Shown here in pieces: positions 53,458 through 62,025 of a DNA stretch of 64,000 nt (position 1 is its first letter; every line of letters begins with the position of its first letter). The notes below the pieces were generated by a model that saw only the letters and a list, made by a program, of their open reading frames with translations, was not told where the DNA came from and did no database searches. The position numbers were made by a program, and so were the translations under genes. The stretch lies in the NCBI RefSeq assembly GCF_037975235.1, contig NZ_CP150241.1, positions 2,728,001 through 2,792,000 on the forward strand, given 5' to 3'. This DNA is from Paenibacillus sp. FSL R5-0341 (GTDB lineage: Bacteria; Bacillota; Bacilli; Paenibacillales; Paenibacillaceae).

Positions 53458-54468
53458 ATGACGATGCCCTATACTGCGAGTGAACAACGATATGATGAGA
53501 TGAAATATGTACGTTCCGGTAAATCCGGAATCAGACTGCCGCAAATTGCGCTGGGTTTATGGCAGAACTTTGGTGGCAACCGTACATTGGATATTCAGGA
53601 AGAGATGATTTTGCGTGCCTTCGACCTCGGAATTAACCATTTCGATCTGGCGAATAACTACGGTCCACCTCCAGGCTCAGCGGAAGAGAACTTTGGCGTG
53701 ATTTACAAAAAACATCTGCGTCCTTACCGGGATGAGCTGCTCATCTCGTCCAAGGCAGGCTACCATATGTGGAGTGGACCTTACGGCGAATGGGGCTCCC
53801 GCAAAAATCTGATTGCCAGTCTCGATCAAAGTCTTGGTCGGATGGGACTGGATTATGTAGACATTTTCTATCATCACCGTCCAGATCCGGATACACCATT
53901 GGAAGAAACGATGACGGCGCTGGATCATATCGTACGCCAAGGTAAAGCACTGTATGTGGGCTTGTCCAATTATAATGCAGAACAGACACAAGAAGCGGTG
54001 ACCATTCTTCGTCGTCTGGGTACGCCATGTCTGGTTCATCAGCCAAACTACTCGATGCTGAATCGCTGGATTGAAGACGGTTTGCAAGACGTACTGGATG
54101 AGCAAGGCGTAGGCTCCATAGCGTTCTGTCCGCTTGGCCGCGGTCAGTTGACCAATAAATATGTCGACAAGATCAAGGAAGAACGAGCCAACCCAACTGG
54201 CAATTTGAAAAAAGAAGCATACACGGACGAACGGATTGCCAAGTTCGATGCACTTCAGGCGGTTGCCGAGCGAAGAGGTCAAACTATCTCCCAACTGGCT
54301 CTGAACTGGATCTTGCGTGGTAACCGTGTAACTTCCGCACTGATTGGTGCAAGCCGTGTGTCCCAGATCGAAGAAAACGTAGCTGCGCTACAGGCACCGG
54401 ATCTGACGACGGAAGAGCTCAATGAAATTGAGAGCATTTTGGACGGCATGGGTAATTATCCTTGGTAA
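53458..54468 (+). CDS. Aldo/keto reductase, YghZ/L-glyceraldehyde-3-phosphate reductase type
   Basis: A 336-residue NADPH-dependent reductase. ATG 53458 is eight bases from AGGA; GTG 53452 and ATG 53464 are alternatives. The catalytic tetrad is recognisable: Asp in NHFDLANNYGPPPG, Tyr in the same loop, Lys in LISSKAGYHMW and His in DIFYHHRPD. The long GPYGEWGSRKNL loop is typical of YghZ-like enzymes. It detoxifies aldehydes such as methylglyoxal or L-glyceraldehyde 3-phosphate. It is divergent from the AraC regulator. Confidence 0.92.
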   Translation: MTMPYTASEQRYDEMKYVRSGKSGIRLPQIALGLWQNFGGNRTLDIQEEMILRAFDLGINHFDLANNYGPPPGSAEENFGVIYKKHLRPYRDELLISSKAGYHMWSGPYGEWGSRKNLIASLDQSLGRMGLDYVDIFYHHRPDPDTPLEETMTALDHIVRQGKALYVGLSNYNAEQTQEAVTILRRLGTPCLVHQPNYSMLNRWIEDGLQDVLDEQGVGSIAFCPLGRGQLTNKYVDKIKEERANPTGNLKKEAYTDERIAKFDALQAVAERRGQTISQLALNWILRGNRVTSALIGASRVSQIEENVAALQAPDLTTEELNEIESILDGMGNYPW

Positions 54469-54520
54469 CCGAAAAATTATAGTTAGGCTAAAATTTTCGT
54501 GTAATGAAAGATTGAAAAAT

Positions 54521-54563
54521 AAAATGGTGCCTCCCTGATGTTTCAGGTTGGCGCTATTTTTTT
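54521..54563 (+). terminator. Terminator after the aldo/keto reductase gene
   Basis: An imperfect hairpin with CCTGA/TCAGG inner arms and AATGGTGCC/GGCGCTATT outer arms, followed by seven T residues. Confidence 0.75.
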
Positions 54564-54650
54564 ATATGTCATTTTCTTTATAGGAATAGATCGATTATAA
54601 TAGTTCATTAATTGACCTATGTTTATTTTTTTCGGAATGAGCCTAGTTCA

Positions 54651-54681
54651 TAGCACCTGGTCCTAGGATTTAGGGTATAAT
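54651..54681 (+). promoter_or_regulatory. FapR-like box and -10 before the acyl-CoA synthetase gene
   Basis: TAGCACCTGGTCCTA (54651-54665) is a dyad of the form TAG-N-ACC-T-GGT-N-CTA, close to the FapR consensus built on TTAGTACCT. A consensus -10 TATAAT (54676-54681) follows 10 bases later. Confidence 0.5.
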
Positions 54682-54723
54682 ATATAGAAGCTTTACATTT
54701 GAATTACGAAGGAGAGGCTCCAT

Positions 54724-56316
54724 TTGAACTTTGAACAGTGGATTTCGCCTGAAAGCTATAACCTGACATCCGAGATGGAAAATCATCCATCAGACCGGAT
54801 TGCACTTAGATGGCTCAGCGATCAACGGGAATTGGAAGAGATCACGTACGGTGATTTATTCAAGCAGGCGAATCGTCTTGCTGGAGGTTTGCGTGAACTT
54901 GGACTAGAGAAGGGTGATCGGGTGTTGGTCATGGTACCACGCCGTATTATTGCCTATGTTATTTACATTGCTTGTCTGAAATTGGGGATTGCCGTTATTC
55001 CTTCCTCCGAGATGTTACGGGCCAAAGATCTTGAATATCGTCTGCGTCACTCTGAGGCGCGGGCTGTTATTGTATGGTCCGAGACGACCTCGGAAGTGGA
55101 AAAGATGGACGCAGATCTGCCATCACTGGCACATCGCATCGTGGCATCACCGAATGGTGAAGTCGGCGTACCTGCTGAAGGTTGGGTCAATGTGCATCAG
55201 TTAATGCAAAATCAACCCGATGAGATGGCTGCGGTGGAGACTCATCGTGATGATACGGCTATTCTTGCTTATACTTCGGGCACAACAGGTAATCCCAAAG
55301 GAGTTGTACATAGCCACGGTTGGGGATATGCCCACCTGCGGATCGCTTCTTCATTATGGTTGGATATTCAACCTTCAGATACCGTATGGGCAACGGCTGC
55401 ACCTGGCTGGCAAAAATGGATCTGGAGCCCATTCCTGTCGGTACTCGGAAGAGGCGCGACTGGACTGGTCTACAATGGATCATTCCAGCCCAAGCGTTAC
55501 CTGGAACTGATGCAGGAACATCAAATTAATGTCCTTTGCTGTACACCAACGGAATATCGGTTGATGGCCAAAGCCGATGATCTTGGACATTATGACCTGT
55601 CTCATCTGCGCAGTGCCGTGTCAGCGGGCGAACCGCTCAATCAGGAAGTCATTGAAATCTTCCAACGTCACTTTGATCTGACTATTCGAGACGGATATGG
55701 ACAGACCGAGAGCACGTTGTTAATCGGCAGTCTCAAAGATGCGCCTGTGCGAATTGGCTCCATGGGTCAGTCGATTACACCTGGATTGATTGAAATTATT
55801 GACGAAGAGGGACAACCTGTTCCTGCGGGTGAAGTGGGAGATATCGCGGTGCACAAAGAGATGCCAGCTTTGTTCCGGTCCTATTATCAGGATGAGGGAC
55901 GGAAGGAAGCGAGTCAGCGTGGCGATTATTTTGTAACAGGAGACCGTGCACGTAAAGACGAAGAAGGTTACTTCTGGTTTGAAGGCCGCAGTGACGATAT
56001 CATCATCAGTTCGGGTTATACGATTGGACCATTCGAGGTGGAAGAAGCACTCATGAAACACGCCAGTGTGAAGGAATGCGCGGTGGTTGCAAGTCCGGAC
56101 GAGATCCGCGGCAATATTGTCAAAGCTTTTGTCGTGCTGAGAGACGACTCACTGGCTTCACCGGAATTAATGCGTGAATTGCAGCACCACGTCAAGGAAA
56201 TCACAGCACCTTATAAATATCCACGCAAGATCGAATTTGTTACGGATCTGCCGAAGACAAACTCCGGTAAAATCCGCCGGATCGAACTGCGCGAACAAGA
56301 AAAACGAAATAGTTAG
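54724..56316 (+). CDS. Acyl-CoA synthetase (AMP-forming), MbcS/acetyl-CoA synthetase-like
   Basis: A 530-residue ANL-superfamily ligase. TTG 54724 follows AAGGAGAGG. Motifs in order: the AMP/P-loop LAYTSGTTGNPKGVVHSHGW (about 181-200), RDGYGQTEST, TGDRARKDEEGYFWFEGRSD and the C-terminal lysine region LPKTNSGKIRRIEL. It activates a short or branched fatty acid to its CoA ester; the closest known type is the methylbutyryl-CoA synthetase group, which feeds branched-chain fatty acid synthesis. A FapR-like site at its promoter fits a lipid role. Confidence 0.9.
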   Translation: MNFEQWISPESYNLTSEMENHPSDRIALRWLSDQRELEEITYGDLFKQANRLAGGLRELGLEKGDRVLVMVPRRIIAYVIYIACLKLGIAVIPSSEMLRAKDLEYRLRHSEARAVIVWSETTSEVEKMDADLPSLAHRIVASPNGEVGVPAEGWVNVHQLMQNQPDEMAAVETHRDDTAILAYTSGTTGNPKGVVHSHGWGYAHLRIASSLWLDIQPSDTVWATAAPGWQKWIWSPFLSVLGRGATGLVYNGSFQPKRYLELMQEHQINVLCCTPTEYRLMAKADDLGHYDLSHLRSAVSAGEPLNQEVIEIFQRHFDLTIRDGYGQTESTLLIGSLKDAPVRIGSMGQSITPGLIEIIDEEGQPVPAGEVGDIAVHKEMPALFRSYYQDEGRKEASQRGDYFVTGDRARKDEEGYFWFEGRSDDIIISSGYTIGPFEVEEALMKHASVKECAVVASPDEIRGNIVKAFVVLRDDSLASPELMRELQHHVKEITAPYKYPRKIEFVTDLPKTNSGKIRRIELREQEKRNS

Positions 56317-56403
56317 ATCATTTTGTATAGATGAAATTTTGCAAATTGATCATGCATAGTGAAAGTGAAGGAATCGATTCTGAAGAAGCGATAGCGTTCG
56401 TAT

Positions 56404-56456
56404 TTGTCTCCAAATTTTAACCTTTGAAAAATACGATGAAGAAAATTTGGAGACAA
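56404..56456. repeat. Inverted repeat in the gap before the aminopeptidase gene
   Basis: TTGTCTCCAAATTTT (56404-56418) and AAAATTTGGAGACAA (56442-56456) are perfect 15-base arms with a 23-base loop. Weaker symmetry continues outward to about 56375 and 56482. There is no T run after it, so it is not a simple terminator. Confidence 0.8.
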
Positions 56457-56560
56457 CGACGATCTAAAGAACGATCCTTCGCTGTAACGGCCACTCAATA
56501 GATCCGAAGACATTTTGCAAACCGATGCCATTAATATATGAAACAGGAGTGAACACAACC

Positions 56561-57805
56561 ATGAGTCAATTTGAACAAACCTTTGAAAAGTCATTGGAAC
56601 AATACGCAGAACTGGTTGTCAAAGTCGGCGTAAATATTCAAAAAGGACAGGATCTGCTCGTAACCGCTCCTATCGAAACACTTGAATTCACACGTCTGAT
56701 TGTGCAAAAAGCTTATGCGGCTGGTGCGAACTATGTACAAGTGGACTTTGATGACGACAATATTACCCGCAGTCGTTTTGAGCATGGCTCCAATGACAGC
56801 TTCGACTACTATCCGGCGTGGAAGGCGGATATGATGGAGAAGTTTGCAGAAGCAGGCGGCGCTACCCTGACAATCAAAGTTCCAGATCCTGAACTGTATA
56901 ACGGTATTGATTCGGACAGCGTTTCCCGGGCAACGAAAGCGGCTGCTCAGGCACGTAAAGGGTACGCAAAATATACACGTAACCATGAAATTAGCTGGTG
57001 TCTGATCAAGGCACCAACCAAGGCTTGGGCGAACAAAGTGTTTGCCGACATTCCGGAAGAAGACCGTATCAACGTGATGTGGGAAACCATCTTCAAAATG
57101 AACCGTGTCGATGGCGGGGATGCTGTACAAAATTGGAGAGAGCATCTGGATACCTTGAATACCATGAGTGATCTCCTGAACAAGAAGAACTATAAGAGCC
57201 TGCATTACCGTGCGCCAGGTACTGACCTGAAAATTGAACTGGTCCACAACCACATCTGGGGTGGCGGTGGTAGTGAAAATAAACAAGGCGTATACACAGT
57301 CGCTAATATGCCGACTGAAGAAGTATTCACCATGCCGAAGCGCAGCGGAGTGAATGGGTATGTTAGCAGCACCATGCCTTTGAACCTGAACGGGCAACTG
57401 GTAGATCAGATGAGAATCACATTTAAGGATGGACAGGTTGTAGCGTTTACGGCGGCATCTGGCGAAGAGCATCTGAAGAACCTGTTTGCTACCGATGAAG
57501 GAGCGCGTTATCTGGGTGAAGTGGCACTCGTACCGCATGACTCCCCAATCTCCAACCTGAATCGCATTTTCTACAATACGGGTATTGACGAAAATGCATC
57601 CTGCCATTTGGCTGTGGGCAGCGCTTATCCATTCAACATGAAAGATGGCACAACGATGTCTAACGAAGAGTTACTGAAGCATGAGTGCAATGTGAGCTTG
57701 ACCCACGTCGATTTCATGATCGGTTCCGCAGAGCTGGATATCGACGGTGAGTTACAAGACGGTACAATTGAGCCGGTATTCCGTAAAGGCAACTGGGCAT
57801 TTTAA
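56561..57805 (+). CDS. M29-family metallo-aminopeptidase (AmpS-like)
   Basis: A 414-residue cytoplasmic peptidase. CAGGAGTG precedes ATG 56561. It opens with the family pattern VKVGVNIQKGQDLLVTAPIE and carries the metal-site region VALVPHDSPISNLNRIFYNT and NASCHLAVGSAYPFNM, followed by THVDFMIGSAELDIDG, as in AmpS/AmpT. It removes N-terminal residues from short peptides using a two-metal centre. The length matches the family (about 410). Confidence 0.93.
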   Translation: MSQFEQTFEKSLEQYAELVVKVGVNIQKGQDLLVTAPIETLEFTRLIVQKAYAAGANYVQVDFDDDNITRSRFEHGSNDSFDYYPAWKADMMEKFAEAGGATLTIKVPDPELYNGIDSDSVSRATKAAAQARKGYAKYTRNHEISWCLIKAPTKAWANKVFADIPEEDRINVMWETIFKMNRVDGGDAVQNWREHLDTLNTMSDLLNKKNYKSLHYRAPGTDLKIELVHNHIWGGGGSENKQGVYTVANMPTEEVFTMPKRSGVNGYVSSTMPLNLNGQLVDQMRITFKDGQVVAFTAASGEEHLKNLFATDEGARYLGEVALVPHDSPISNLNRIFYNTGIDENASCHLAVGSAYPFNMKDGTTMSNEELLKHECNVSLTHVDFMIGSAELDIDGELQDGTIEPVFRKGNWAF

Positions 57806-57825
57806 TTTCTAATCTAGTTATATAA

Positions 57826-57907
57826 GTTGAACTAAAGATTATTTACACTGACACTACGATGACAGAATAACCTTCCAATCGCTGTTATCCCCAGTTTTTT
57901 TGATTCC
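57826..57907. repeat. Dispersed 82-bp intergenic repeat, copy B
   Basis: Second copy of the element at 32965-33046 (71 of 82 identical, no gaps). It begins 21 bases after the aminopeptidase stop codon. The conserved core is CCAATCGCTGTTAT and the end TTTTTTGATTCC. Confidence 0.8.
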
Positions 57908-57940
57908 CTTTTCTCAAGGGAAAAATCCGGGGATAGCGTA

Positions 57941-58019
57941 TGCTTCCGATGCAGCTTTCTTTCAGAAAGCTTTTGGGCGAGTGTGTGCTTTCGAAGTAGC
58001 TTTCTTACAGAAAGCTTTT
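57941..58019. repeat. Two tandem 34-bp hairpin repeats
   Basis: Units at 57941-57974 and 57986-58019 match at 30 of 34 positions with a 45-base period. Each contains the hairpin AGCTTTCT-N3-AGAAAGCT followed by TTT. They lie directly after copy B of the 82-bp repeat. Confidence 0.8.
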
Positions 58020-58088
58020 AGCTTCGCTTTTTCAGGTTTTTTCTGCCCTCTTCGTTATCGTGTAAATAAACTAATAGTAGTGAACAAG

Positions 58089-58118
58089 AAAGTGACTTCA
58101 ACCTGAAGTCACTTTTTT
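58089..58118. terminator. Terminator between convergent genes
   Basis: AAAGTGACTTCA-ACC-TGAAGTCACTTT is a perfect hairpin followed by further T residues. It can serve the aminopeptidase gene and, from the other strand, the GyrI-like gene. Confidence 0.9.
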
Positions 58119-58137
58119 CGTTTCTTTGTAACGTGGA

Positions 58138-58596
58138 TTACTCAGGTCTTACAGGCACACATATTTCGCACCAATGCTCATGGAGTAGTTCCCAACGATA
58201 TCGTTCTATTACCGGCTTGTTGTCCATCCGATAACCACTTGTTTGTAAATGGGGTATGATTACATTCCATGCCTGCTGAATATCTTCTGCGGTGTGCTTC
58301 ACTTTACAGATGAGATAATCTCCACCTGATAATTCTCCAAACTCAATAGAATCATCTTCCAGACGTTCGAATTCGGCAATAACAATACAGGCATCATATC
58401 TACATTTTTCGGGAGGTGTGCTCGCTGGGTCATCTTGAGGGATACCCAGTAATGTTGCTGATTCGTTAAGCAATTGTTTTTTGTCTGCCCATTGTTTCAG
58501 CGTATTCATCGCTTGAGCATTGGCTGGACCGTAAGGACCAACTTGTCGAACATAAGCGAGACGATATGACGGGAGGGTTTCGATATACATTTGCAT
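58138..58596 (-). CDS. GyrI-like small-molecule-binding domain protein
   Basis: A 152-residue stand-alone effector-binding domain as found at the C-terminus of BmrR/Rob and in SbmC/GyrI. AGAGGAAG precedes the ATG on the minus strand. Family features are the start IETLPSYRLAYVRQVGPYG, LGIPQDDPASTP, CRYDACIVI and the strand GGDYLICKVKHTAEDIQQAW. No DNA-binding domain is attached, so it probably binds or hydrolyses a small compound, or modulates a partner. Confidence 0.87.
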   Translation of the reverse strand: MQMYIETLPSYRLAYVRQVGPYGPANAQAMNTLKQWADKKQLLNESATLLGIPQDDPASTPPEKCRYDACIVIAEFERLEDDSIEFGELSGGDYLICKVKHTAEDIQQAWNVIIPHLQTSGYRMDNKPVIERYRWELLHEHWCEICVPVRPE

Positions 58597-58758
58597 GAAA
58601 TTCTTCCTCTCTATTCGGTTTTTCCTTACATGTTGGATGCTAACACGGTATAAAAAAAATTAGATAGGTTAATATTGATTCCCTATGTTGAAACTCATAG
58701 AATAGGGATAATATGTTGGAAGACTGCTCCGAGAGAAGAAAAGGAGAGGGAGAGGATC

Positions 58759-59925
58759 ATGGGTATGGATATCACCTATGCTTTCACGGATGAACGTTTC
58801 AGGCGAGTTGTGTTGGATCGTTTTTGTAATCAGAGGGGGTTCATTCAGGAGAGTGACGTTTGTGAGGTTGAGATATTACAACTTTCCAATCACAATATTA
58901 GCAACCTTGACGGAATCGAGTATTTTAGGGGTCTTCAAGAGCTGGATTGTGACTATATTCAATTGACCGGTCTGGATCTTACTCAGAATCACAAGCTGAG
59001 GATGTTACGTTGCAGAGAAAATCAGCTTCTTACACTGGACCTTAGTCCAAATAAAGAATTACAGGTGCTTGATTGCAGCTTTAATCGACTTCGTAAATTG
59101 GATCTTTCTCATAATTCCAAGCTTGTTACGTTGGAGTGTCACTGGAATATGTTGTCGGAGCTGGTTACAGAGTCCCTTGAGCGATTGGAGGAACTCAGTT
59201 GCAGTTATAACGCTCTTTTCTCGCTTGACCTTGAACACAATAAGCAACTGCAGCGACTCGATTGCGCCAACAATTACATGTTGGAACTTAATGTAACCGG
59301 TTGTCCAAATTTAATTGAACTTCGCTGTCACCACAACCATATCAAACAGTTGGATCTTCGTTCGAATTTGGTTTTGGAGAGTGTCCGTTGTTTTAACAAT
59401 CACATTAGCGAACTGGACATTCGACATAACGTGCAACTACGTGAGCTGTACTGTTCCGAGAACAAATTAACCGAGTTGGATTATAGCGCTAATCCCAAGC
59501 TGGAGAGGCTGCAGTTTGCAGATAATCTGATTTTTGAATCCAATCATGAAGTTCAGGGGATGGGTGTATTCCAGTATGACGTATCAATGTCCAATTATCA
59601 GATACGCTTGCTGGTTCAGGGTAATGAGCTTGTAGTTACTGCACAGGTTTCAACCAAAACAGAGATGGAAGCCTTATCTCCATATATGGAAGCGACATGG
59701 AAACGATGGGATATGCTTGGTGAGCAGGCGCTTAGAACCATTGCCGAGGCCCATCCGGACGAGGATATTAATGCATTGGTTTTGGTTGATGCCGAATTTC
59801 AGGGAGATCAATATTTCCGATTGGGTTATGATGCGGGGGATACACCTGCAGGCCGACTGTACATATACGCGGAGTTTGATGAGGAATTTCAAATGTTGGA
59901 CACCTTGATCTATGAAACATATTAA
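58759..59925 (+). CDS. Cytoplasmic leucine-rich-repeat protein with C-terminal domain
   Basis: A 388-residue protein. ATG 58759 follows a purine-rich GGAGAGGGAGAGG site. About ten LRR units of roughly 21 residues (about 55-275) follow the pattern L-x-x-L-x-C-x-x-N-x-L-x-x-L-D-L, as in LQVLDCSFNRLRKLDLSHN and LQRLDCANNYMLELNV. A C-terminal domain of about 110 residues has no clear match. No signal peptide, anchor or membrane segment is present, unlike internalin-type LRR proteins. Protein binding inside the cell is likely; the partner is unknown. Confidence 0.82.
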   Translation: MGMDITYAFTDERFRRVVLDRFCNQRGFIQESDVCEVEILQLSNHNISNLDGIEYFRGLQELDCDYIQLTGLDLTQNHKLRMLRCRENQLLTLDLSPNKELQVLDCSFNRLRKLDLSHNSKLVTLECHWNMLSELVTESLERLEELSCSYNALFSLDLEHNKQLQRLDCANNYMLELNVTGCPNLIELRCHHNHIKQLDLRSNLVLESVRCFNNHISELDIRHNVQLRELYCSENKLTELDYSANPKLERLQFADNLIFESNHEVQGMGVFQYDVSMSNYQIRLLVQGNELVVTAQVSTKTEMEALSPYMEATWKRWDMLGEQALRTIAEAHPDEDINALVLVDAEFQGDQYFRLGYDAGDTPAGRLYIYAEFDEEFQMLDTLIYETY

Positions 59926-59949
59926 AGCCACGAGAACGTGGCTTTTTTG
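59923..59949. terminator. Terminator after the LRR gene
   Basis: AAAGCCACG-AGAA-CGTGGCTTT hairpin followed by T residues, between convergent genes. Confidence 0.9.
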
Positions 59950-59964
59950 CTTGTTATTTTTATG

Positions 59965-60597
59965 TTATTCAGCGTGCATTTTGTTGAAGCTAACATATTC
60001 GTTAATCGGTTTACGGTAACCGCGTGGACGCTGTTTGGCTTCCGACTTTTTGCCGATCGTAATCATCATGGCAGGTACATAATGGTCGGGAATATCCAAA
60101 CTCCGTTGCAGTTCTTCCGAGTCAAAACCAATCATTGGACAGGTGTCCCAACCGCGATCCTGAGCGATCAACATCAATTGCATGGCAGACAAGCTGGCAT
60201 TGCGAATCGCATCCTCACGTTGGAAGAATCTGCCGCGAGATTCATAAAATTCAGTGACACTTTGGGATTCCTGCTCGTATTGAAACGGAGTGAGTGCGCC
60301 CAGGTTCAGCAAGCCTTCGTTAATGGTGCGGATATGATGATGCGCATTGACGTCGCCCAATACCACGATGACCGCAGAAGCTGTTTTTACTTTATATTGC
60401 TGGGAAGCTTCATAGACTTTCTCTATCTGTTCCTCATCTTTAAGCACAAGATAGTGCGTGTGTTGCAGGTTGAAGGCAGATGGTGCGAATTTGTTCAGGG
60501 CAAACATCTCTTGTAGTTCCGAATCCGAAATTTCAATTCCTTCTTCAAAAATAACGGCCGATCTACGGTTTTTGACTAGATTCTCTAACTCACTCAT
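59965..60597 (-). CDS. Nitroreductase-family FMN oxidoreductase
   Basis: A 210-residue FMN enzyme of the group that reduces nitro compounds or quinones with NAD(P)H. GAGGGAAA precedes the ATG. The N-terminal LENLVKNRRSAVIFE holds the FMN phosphate-binding Arg pair; NKFAPSAFNLQHTHYLVL is the second flavin contact; GWDTCPMIGFDSEELQRSL and the C-terminal RGYRKPINEYVS complete the pattern. It lacks neighbours in the same direction. Confidence 0.9.
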   Translation of the reverse strand: MSELENLVKNRRSAVIFEEGIEISDSELQEMFALNKFAPSAFNLQHTHYLVLKDEEQIEKVYEASQQYKVKTASAVIVVLGDVNAHHHIRTINEGLLNLGALTPFQYEQESQSVTEFYESRGRFFQREDAIRNASLSAMQLMLIAQDRGWDTCPMIGFDSEELQRSLDIPDHYVPAMMITIGKKSEAKQRPRGYRKPINEYVSFNKMHAE

Positions 60598-60727
60598 GAT
60601 GGTTTCCCTCGCTTATGTATGATTTATAAACTGACTATAACACACTTAGTTACTTTATGTAAGTATTATTTTAGAATAAGACAAGGTTTGCCTGCCATAC
60701 GCTAAAATAAAACACTAGAGGTGATTC

Positions 60728-60967
60728 ATGAAAACATTCATCACAAGGTATAAGGGAGGACATAACCCGCATGAATTTCGGGTATATGTGATCCAATCTT
60801 CGACGTTAAAACGTTTTGTGGTAATGGAGATTATTCTGGGATCAATCGTTTACAATGTCGCACTGTATTTGTTCCATAATGCACTACTTGCTGGCGTAGG
60901 CTCTTGGGCTGGAACAGAAAGTCTGAAGAGATTGCCACTGGTTTTTAGAAGAATTGCGGGTACATGA
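60728..60967 (+). CDS. Small membrane protein, 79 aa
   Basis: Not recognised. A good ribosome site (AGAGGTGATTC before ATG 60728) and one hydrophobic stretch (VVMEIILGSIVYNVALYLF) support a real gene. The basic C-terminus RRIAGT suggests a cytoplasmic end. It is followed by an inverted repeat (GAAGCAG/CTGCTTC with inner GGGCC/GGCCC, 60992-61031) that lacks a T run. Confidence 0.6.
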   Translation: MKTFITRYKGGHNPHEFRVYVIQSSTLKRFVVMEIILGSIVYNVALYLFHNALLAGVGSWAGTESLKRLPLVFRRIAGT

Positions 60968-61099
60968 TGATGTGTTCAAATGAGAAAGATTGAAGCAGAA
61001 GAGGGCCAGTTTCGGCCCCACCTGCTGCTTCAGCCGTGCTTTAGTCACGCTTCTTTATCTGATCCGATAATTCGCTAAGCTTTGGGTCCCGAACCTACC

Positions 61100-61873
61100 T
61101 TATTTGGCACGTTCCAAATACTGCTCCAGCGTAAGTTTCTGGTTAGTAATCTCACCAGCAATATATACACCTACATAACGTACATGCCATGGCTCATAAG
61201 AATAGCCTGTCAATTTCTCCTGATCTTTACCGTAACGGATGATGAATCCGTACTTGTGGGCATTGGCTTTCAGCCATTTGCCTTCTTTGGTGTTGCCGAA
61301 GCTTTGTTGTAGATCATAACCGGCCGAAGCGCTGGAGATATCCATGGCTAGGCCAGTCTGATGTTCGCTTTGTCCTGGACGAGCACTTGTCTTATTGGCA
61401 ACAGCTTCACCTTTGATACTGGCATTACGGTCAAAGATCGATTTTTGGGTCGCATAAGAGCGATAGCCGGACACCGCTTTGATATCAATGCCGTCTTTTT
61501 TGGCGGCGGCGAATAATTTTTCAATCGCGGTTGCAGCCACTTTACGCATTTGTTTCTTCGGACTGGAGCCTGAGAAGCTAAAAGGAATATTAGGGACTAC
61601 CAAATCTTGAGGTGCATAAGTCGAAGGCAGATTTCTCTTTTTATTGACAAGCACAACTGTACTAGACACATTGGTCACCGTTGCTACATTTTTAATCGTT
61701 TTGATCGTACGACCAGGTGCATTATCATGCAGAAATTGAGTGAAGCTGGAACTCGCAGCAGATGCGACAGGATTCAAGCTTGAAGTAATAGGAAGGGTAG
61801 TAAAAGCAGAACCTGATACAACAGAACCTACCAGAATTGTGGATATGATGGATTTACGAGTAAAAGATTTCAT
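61100..61873 (-). CDS. Secreted D-alanyl-D-alanine carboxypeptidase, VanY/M15B type
   Basis: A 257-residue exported zinc peptidase. GAGGAGG precedes the start. A signal peptide covers about 1-38. The catalytic domain shows VSGYRSYATQKSIFDRN, the zinc ligands in SEHQTGLAMDIS (His, Asp) and the last His in EPWHVRYVG, with GKWLKANAHKYGFIIRY between them. It trims the terminal D-Ala of peptidoglycan stem peptides. Isolated VanY homologues like this are usually wall-remodelling enzymes, not resistance determinants. Confidence 0.93.
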   Translation of the reverse strand: MKSFTRKSIISTILVGSVVSGSAFTTLPITSSLNPVASAASSSFTQFLHDNAPGRTIKTIKNVATVTNVSSTVVLVNKKRNLPSTYAPQDLVVPNIPFSFSGSSPKKQMRKVAATAIEKLFAAAKKDGIDIKAVSGYRSYATQKSIFDRNASIKGEAVANKTSARPGQSEHQTGLAMDISSASAGYDLQQSFGNTKEGKWLKANAHKYGFIIRYGKDQEKLTGYSYEPWHVRYVGVYIAGEITNQKLTLEQYLERAK

Positions 61874-62025
61874 GATGTGTGTTCCTCCTCGGATTATATG
61901 AATCTATATACCGAGTATACTAGAGGATTATATCCATAGGTTCTCCAATTGTTTCCGAGTTGTAAACAAAGTTTGTTAGAGTCTTTTTTGCAACTCTGAT
62001 AGAGGCATATAAGGAAGAGAACATT

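Noticed and set aside
53677..54294. 205-codon - strand ORF
   Set aside because: It is antisense to the aldo/keto reductase, whose catalytic residues are intact on the + strand.
56591..57607. 338-codon - strand ORF
   Set aside because: It is the antisense shadow of the M29 aminopeptidase; the + strand has all family motifs.
57900..58106. 68-codon + strand ORF
   Set aside because: It lies entirely across the end of the 82-bp repeat and the tandem hairpin units, has no ribosome site, and its internal repetition follows the DNA repeats.
59938..60516. 192-codon + strand ORF
   Set aside because: It is antisense to the well-supported nitroreductase gene and has no ribosome site or recognisable motif.
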